Shown here one piece after another: positions 5,816 to 9,976 of a DNA stretch of 9,976 bases. How positions within the stretch are numbered: the stretch's first letter is position 1; each line of letters starts with the position of its first letter. A program made the translations under genes and the position numbers. Source of the stretch: an uncultured Alphaproteobacteria bacterium (GTDB taxonomy: Bacteria > Pseudomonadota > Alphaproteobacteria > RF32 > CAG-239); contig USCF01000024.1 in NCBI GenBank assembly GCA_900553115.1, positions 1 to 9,976 of the forward strand, written 5' to 3'. Below the pieces are notes generated by a model that was not told where the DNA came from, made no database searches, and worked only from the letters and a program-made list of their open reading frames with translations.

Positions 5816-7162
5816 ATGGAACCTGTTGTACAAATTATCGGCGCCGGTCTTGCCGGCTGTGAAGCGGCGTGGCAGCTCGTCAAACGCGGTGTAAAAGTGC
5901 GTTTGTTTGAAATGAAACCGCAAAAATTTTCTCCGGCTCACAAAAATAGCAATTGGGCTGAATTGGTTTGCTCAAATTCTTTGCGCTCCGATGATGCCGA
6001 ACACAACGCCGTTGGTCTTATGCACGAAGAAATGCGTCGTTTTGGTTCTTTGATTATGGAAGCTGCAGACCAAACAAAAGTACCGGCCGGAGGCGCGCTG
6101 GCCGTTGACCGTGAGGGTTTTGCCAAGTTTATCACCGAAAGATTAAAAGCATCTCCTTTGCTCGAAATTGTTAATCAAGAAATAACCGAATTTCCAGCGG
6201 CTGATGCTCCGTTGACGATTATTGCCACTGGACCTTTGACTAGTTCAGCTTTTATTGAGGCCATAAAAAACAAAGTTGACCAGCATTCTCTTTCTTTTTA
6301 TGACGCCATAGCGCCGGTGGTTTATAAAGATAGCATCGATTTTTCTAAAGCTTGGTTCCAGTCGCGCTATGATAAAGGCGATAAGTATGACTACATTAAT
6401 TGCCCAATGAACAAAGAAGAATATTATCGCTTTGTTGACGAACTGTTAAAAGCAGAGAAAATGCCGTTTCATGATTTTGAGGAGCCGCACTATTTTGATG
6501 GTTGCCTGCCAATAGAAGTTATGGCGGAGCGAGGTATTGATACTTTGCTTTTTGGGCCGTTGAAACCGGTTGGGCTCACCAATCCGCATTCTGCGGAAAA
6601 GCCTTATGCCGTGGTGCAGCTGCGTCAAGATAACAAAGAAGATACTTTACGCAACATTGTTGGTTTTCAAACCAAAATGAAATATGGTGAGCAAACTCGG
6701 ATTTTTAGAATGATTCCGGGGCTGGAAAAGGCTGAATTTGCTCGTTTGGGAGGCATACACCGCAACACCTTTATTCAAAGCCCGATGCTTTTAGATGAAT
6801 TTTTGCGTCTAAAAGCTCAGCCGAATATTTTGTTTGCCGGTCAAATTAGCGGCTGCGAAGGATATGTTGAAAGCGCCGATACCGGTATGCTCGCCGGCTA
6901 TTATGCCGCTTGTTTGGCTAAAGGGTTAAATCCTGTTGTACCACCAAAAACAACGGCTACCGGAGCTATGTTGGGACATTTGCTGGATACCACAGCTGAT
7001 TATCAGCCGATGAACATAAATTTTGGTATTTTTCCGACAATTCAGGGCGAAATTACCGCCAACGGCAAGTTTCGTAAAATAAAAGGCGCAGACCGCAAAG
7101 AAGCCTATTGCCAACGCGCTCTCGCCGATTTTACTGATTGGTTGGAGCATATAAATGCTTAA
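5816..7162 (+). CDS. trmFO: Methylenetetrahydrofolate-tRNA (uracil-5-) methyltransferase TrmFO
   Basis: TrmFO makes ribothymidine at position 54 of the tRNA T loop, taking the methyl carbon from 5,10-methylenetetrahydrofolate and using reduced FAD. The 448-residue product has the N-terminal FAD-binding motif [15 protein letters not shown] (8-21), the segment [15 protein letters not shown] with Cys52, [14 protein letters not shown] with Cys230 (the position of the B. subtilis catalytic Cys226), [13 protein letters not shown], and the C-terminal FAD segment [14 protein letters not shown]. The frame is open further upstream to 5750, but the ATG at 5816 is preferred: AAGGAG (5804-5809) lies six bases upstream and the family motif begins right after. 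It is the first gene of a three-gene operon and its stop overlaps the next start by 8 bp. Confidence 0.95.
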   Translation: MEPVVQIIGAGLAGCEAAWQLVKRGVKVRLFEMKPQKFSPAHKNSNWAELVCSNSLRSDDAEHNAVGLMHEEMRRFGSLIMEAADQTKVPAGGALAVDREGFAKFITERLKASPLLEIVNQEITEFPAADAPLTIIATGPLTSSAFIEAIKNKVDQHSLSFYDAIAPVVYKDSIDFSKAWFQSRYDKGDKYDYINCPMNKEEYYRFVDELLKAEKMPFHDFEEPHYFDGCLPIEVMAERGIDTLLFGPLKPVGLTNPHSAEKPYAVVQLRQDNKEDTLRNIVGFQTKMKYGEQTRIFRMIPGLEKAEFARLGGIHRNTFIQSPMLLDEFLRLKAQPNILFAGQISGCEGYVESADTGMLAGYYAACLAKGLNPVVPPKTTATGAMLGHLLDTTADYQPMNINFGIFPTIQGEITANGKFRKIKGADRKEAYCQRALADFTDWLEHINA

Positions 7163-7880
7163 CGGCTGCAATATTGTTAAAATAGCGGCTAAAGATTATC
7201 GGCCGCTGCTGTCTGACTATGTTTTATATTTGCAAACAGGTTGGCGGCATTTTAACAATCAGCAAATTGCAAGCTCAACCCGTTTAGAAAAATTGCGTTT
7301 ATTGGAAAAAGCCTTGCGCCGAAATTCTCCGCTGCCTCAGGGGCTTATTTTTAGATTGCAGCAAATTTTTATGCGAGAAAATATTTCAATAACATTGCTG
7401 TTGGAACCGCTTTCGGCTTGGCGTTTTTTAGCTGCCGAAAAACAACCTACTTCCGGCACACAGGTTTCAGAAATTCTAAATCGACTGCTTTCTCCGCTGG
7501 CGCGTTTGCTGCTGGTTTTGGATAATGAAAATCCCAGCACTTATCAGCCATTGACATCGCTTTTTGTTCTGTTGTTTTTACAAGAAGCTTTTAACAATAA
7601 TTCTGATTTTGTGAAAAAGGCCAAAATAAGCAAACGCCAACGAGAAAGCCGGCTGAATGGTCTTTATAAAAGTGCTAAAGTGATTTTAGCGCTGCTTAAA
7701 ACCAAAAGGCTTAAATTTCGTCTGGCCATATTGCTGAATACCGCGAATTTACATACCAGATTGTTTAAAAATAATGAACAACGCAAATTGACTTTTCTTG
7801 ACTATTTGTCAATTTTTTTATATAGTTTAGGACAATTCTTTTTTATAAAAAGAAAGTCTGTTAACAATAAAGGAATCTAA
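7155..7880 (+). CDS. Degenerate squalene/phytoene synthase-like protein (HpnC-like)
   Basis: The 241-residue product starts inside the end of trmFO (shared ATGCTTAA; GGAG seven bases upstream) and ends directly against the next gene. The pattern [14 protein letters not shown] (43-56), then [16 protein letters not shown] (75-90), then [16 protein letters not shown] (107-122) follows the HpnC layout of hopanoid squalene synthases (the 'LLDAFRQD...YCRRSANPVGRLLL' region). The catalytic parts are gone. There is no Asp between residues 22 and 45, where the first DxxxD should be, and the second motif appears as FLQEAFNN (141-148) in place of an Asp-rich LQDxxxD. The C-terminus is Lys- and Phe-rich. 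It is probably non-catalytic: a structural partner of the next protein or an assembly-type factor. The homology is judged by eye from weak similarity. Confidence 0.7.
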   Translation: MLNGCNIVKIAAKDYRPLLSDYVLYLQTGWRHFNNQQIASSTRLEKLRLLEKALRRNSPLPQGLIFRLQQIFMRENISITLLLEPLSAWRFLAAEKQPTSGTQVSEILNRLLSPLARLLLVLDNENPSTYQPLTSLFVLLFLQEAFNNNSDFVKKAKISKRQRESRLNGLYKSAKVILALLKTKRLKFRLAILLNTANLHTRLFKNNEQRKLTFLDYLSIFLYSLGQFFFIKRKSVNNKGI

Positions 7881-8711
7881 ATGTTATCTGTCGGCGATAT
7901 TGTCAAAAAAAGCCAGCCTTCTTTGTTTTGGTGTATGCGTGGCTTGCCTAAGCCTAAGCGTGAGGCTATTTATACGTTGTTTGCTTTTTGCCACCATATC
8001 AGCAATATTATTCGCTCCAAAATGCCGGCTGCCGAAAAAGTGGAGCTGTTAAACGCTTGGCGTGAAGAACTCGATAACATTTATGATAAAAAGGTTCCGA
8101 CTACTAATATCGGACGTAAAATATACAAAAATTGTATGCGATTTAATTTACCAAAAGAGCAGATGTCAGAAATTTTGAACGGTGCTTTTTTAGATGTTCC
8201 TACGCCTTTGCAAGCTCCGACAGTCGCTGTGTTTGAAAAATATCTTTATGGCTTGGCGGTGGTGCCTCTCAATTTAACTTTGATGATTATCGGCGACAGC
8301 AAGCCTTCTTCTCGCGAAAAATTGGCACATAGTTTGGGACGAGCGCTGATGATAACTTATATTCTGCGAGATATAAAAGATGACGCTAAGTCGGGACATT
8401 TATTTATTCCGTTGGAATTTTTGCAAATGGCAAATGTTTGTAAAAATACGCCGATGTCAGTTATAGAAGATAAAAATCTATCCAGCGTTCGTCAGGCTTT
8501 GTCGGTTGATGCGCAAAAAAATTTTGCGGTAGCTCAGCGTTTTTTGAACAAAATGAATCGCAAAGAAGTTATGCCGCTTTATTATTTGGCAAATTTAAGC
8601 CGTTGTTATTTTGATAAAATGAATACCCGCGGCTGGGAAATAATATCTCCAAAACCAAATATAAGTAAGTTCAATAAATTGAAGCTGATTGTAAAAACAA
8701 TATTTGCCTAA
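7881..8711 (+). CDS. Squalene/phytoene synthase family protein (HpnD-like), first aspartate motif lost
   Basis: Family members join two farnesyl diphosphates head to head, using two Asp motifs to bind Mg-diphosphate. The 276-residue product follows HpnD along its length: LFWCMRGLPKPKREAIYTLF (15-34), AWREELDNIY (59-68), GAFLDV (101-106), then RALMITYILRDIKDDAKSG (154-172), which keeps the second motif as D164xxDD168. The first motif, normally FCRxxDDIxD, reads FCHHISNIIR (36-45): all three Asp are replaced by Ser41, Asn42 and Arg45. That should abolish normal first-half chemistry. Loss of motif 1 in this fold also occurs in the mitochondrial complex I assembly factor NDUFAF6. AAGGA lies just before the ATG, with zero spacing from the HpnC-like gene. 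Its 3' end overlaps the convergent gene by 4 bp. Confidence 0.8.
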   Translation: MLSVGDIVKKSQPSLFWCMRGLPKPKREAIYTLFAFCHHISNIIRSKMPAAEKVELLNAWREELDNIYDKKVPTTNIGRKIYKNCMRFNLPKEQMSEILNGAFLDVPTPLQAPTVAVFEKYLYGLAVVPLNLTLMIIGDSKPSSREKLAHSLGRALMITYILRDIKDDAKSGHLFIPLEFLQMANVCKNTPMSVIEDKNLSSVRQALSVDAQKNFAVAQRFLNKMNRKEVMPLYYLANLSRCYFDKMNTRGWEIISPKPNISKFNKLKLIVKTIFA

Positions 8712-9976
8712 TTTATATCGGTGACTTTGAAACTAGGATACGAGCTGCCTTCTGGATATTTTGCAACGGCATCTTTTATGGCTTGTGTAAACAAGTCTTT
8801 TATTTTAACTAAGCGATTGTTTTTTAAGAGAGTTTCTTTTGGCAGCGGACGCAATACGTCAAAACCTTGTTCACCGGCGCCAATAAATGGGTCTAGAGCG
8901 CAAGTTATCACTTTATCATCATAAACGGCAGTGCCTTTTTCATTTAACAATGGTTCGCCATTTAAATAAATTTGAGTTACTTCGCCTTCATCGCTGTCAT
9001 ATTTGCGGCGGCAACAGATTTCAATATTTTGCGAACATTGTAAAAAGCGCACGTTTCCGGTTGGAATCAAATAGCGGTATTTAATGGCATTATTCCAAAC
9101 TTCTTTTAATTCTAATGGTGTCAAAACAACGGTTTGTAACGGTACATCCGCCGAAAAAGCGCGTTCTAAGTTATAATTGGTTAAAATTTTATCTTTTTCA
9201 AAACGCAAAGCATGACTGGTGTATCCGGTAGAAATCATTGCCATATCGGTCTTTGCCGCCTGACGCATGCAGTCAGCAATAAAAGTTCCTAAAGAACAAG
9301 GATTAGAATAGATTTTTTCTAGATTTAATACACTTTTGGCAACCGGAATGTTTAAACCAGATTTTTCTTCAAAAGCGGCAAGGTGAGGTTCAAACACCGG
9401 ATTTATATCTGCTTGTTTTACGTTTATTTCTTCTAACAGCTGCAGTTTGGTATTGTTTTTCAAAAAAGTTAAATCAAAATGCAGCATAGTTTTACTATAA
9501 GCTTGCGGATAGTACATTCTTTCTTTGACATTTGGAGCAACCGGCGAATGTTCATGTCCGCCAAGCAATAAATCTATTCTCAGCCCCTCGGCGGCGGCAA
9601 CGGCATAAATTTCATGGCTGCATGGTTCCAAATCATGATTCAAGACAATCAAAGCGTCTGGTTCAATGTGTTTTATCACTTCGGCCATGGCGGCAAAAGT
9701 TTCGGGAATATCTGTCAAAACAACACCATATTTGCTGAGGCGCACTTGATTAATGCAAAAAGCGGTAACCATAACTTTTTTGTGGTTGATTTCCAATAAA
9801 ATATACGGATCAACCCAGCTTGGACAGCGTCCGGTGTTCATATCCAGCAAATTGGCGCACAGTACATGAATGTTGGACTGATTAAAGCGTCTGGAAGAGT
9901 CCACGCACCCCACCAGGGGGTGCAGTGGTCTCCACTGCACCAACCAATCAAAAAATAACAACATAATAGACCCCAC
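8708..9976 (-). CDS. UshA-type 5'-nucleotidase/metallophosphoesterase, N-terminus disrupted
   Basis: Homology starts near 9886 with FNQSNIHVLCANLLD, the 'FPxLSANI' region that follows the GNHE metal motif in UshA-type enzymes. The calcineurin-like part continues through IVLNHD to LLGGHEH (GGHEH at 9548-9562), both metal-ligand positions. The C-terminal nucleotide-binding domain shows NPCSLGTFIADCMRQAA and GAGEQGFDVLRP. The usual NxGxxR nucleotide motif is not clear; STGYTSHAL stands in its place. Upstream of 9886 the frame stays open to the window edge, but it codes for unrelated sequence (LVQWRPLHPLVGC) over two hairpins, where GNHE should lie. No signal peptide remains in view. The gene is therefore either cut by an inserted element (pseudogene) or carries an in-frame insertion. 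Such enzymes are normally periplasmic and release phosphate from nucleotides. Confidence 0.75.
   Translation of the reverse strand: MGSIMLLFFDWLVQWRPLHPLVGCVDSSRRFNQSNIHVLCANLLDMNTGRCPSWVDPYILLEINHKKVMVTAFCINQVRLSKYGVVLTDIPETFAAMAEVIKHIEPDALIVLNHDLEPCSHEIYAVAAAEGLRIDLLLGGHEHSPVAPNVKERMYYPQAYSKTMLHFDLTFLKNNTKLQLLEEINVKQADINPVFEPHLAAFEEKSGLNIPVAKSVLNLEKIYSNPCSLGTFIADCMRQAAKTDMAMISTGYTSHALRFEKDKILTNYNLERAFSADVPLQTVVLTPLELKEVWNNAIKYRYLIPTGNVRFLQCSQNIEICCRRKYDSDEGEVTQIYLNGEPLLNEKGTAVYDDKVITCALDPFIGAGEQGFDVLRPLPKETLLKNNRLVKIKDLFTQAIKDAVAKYPEGSSYPSFKVTDIN
9905..9941. repeat. Two competing GC-rich hairpins at the broken 5' end of the nucleotidase gene
   Basis: GCACCCC (9905-9911) pairs with GGGGTGC (9917-9923) around ACCAG. 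GGTGCAGTGG (9919-9928) pairs perfectly over 10 bp with CCACTGCACC (9932-9941) around TCT. The two stems share 9919-9923, so only one can form at a time. Base composition is far richer in GC than the surroundings. Such nested palindromes occur at ends of IS200/IS605-like elements and in dispersed palindromic repeats. No transposase is visible, and the element, if real, continues beyond the window. Confidence 0.55.

Overview
The window looks like chromosome of a low-GC alphaproteobacterium. The strongest taxonomic marker is a ChpT-type histidine phosphotransferase, which belongs to the CckA-ChpT-CtrA phosphorelay found only in Alphaproteobacteria. A folate-dependent TrmFO and a pair of hopanoid-type squalene synthase homologues fit that group. 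AT-rich spacers and rather reduced proteins suggest a host- or gut-associated lineage (for example the uncultured 'Azospirillum CAG'/RF32 type), but that placement is inference.

Layout. Positions 1-354 hold a tRNA-Gly(GCC) gene on the minus strand, its terminator, and a tandem duplication of about 171 bp that repeats the last 19 nt of the tRNA, the terminator and a GC-rich flank. Positions 531-1965 (plus) are a 49-codon gene overlapping murA. Positions 2062-3906 (plus) are htpG, preceded by a good match to a sigma-32 heat-shock promoter inside a long inverted repeat and followed by a clear intrinsic terminator. Positions 4165-5691 (minus) are a two-gene operon: an unrecognised exported protein followed by chpT. 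Its divergent promoter region carries a full TTAA-N7-TTAA CtrA-type box. Positions 5816-8711 (plus) are a tightly packed operon: trmFO, a degenerate HpnC-like protein and an HpnD-like protein that has lost its first aspartate motif. Positions 8708-9976 (minus) are the remains of a UshA-type 5'-nucleotidase whose N-terminal catalytic part is replaced by unrelated sequence containing two competing GC-rich hairpins.

How it fits together. Most of the window is housekeeping: peptidoglycan precursor synthesis, protein folding, tRNA methylation and cell-cycle phosphorelay. I see no defence system, phage or complete transposon. The most unusual material is the operon of two squalene-synthase-fold proteins lacking catalytic aspartates, the possible feedback of CtrA on the chpT operon, the exported partner gene of chpT, and the two rearranged edges (the tRNA duplication on the left and the disrupted nucleotidase on the right).
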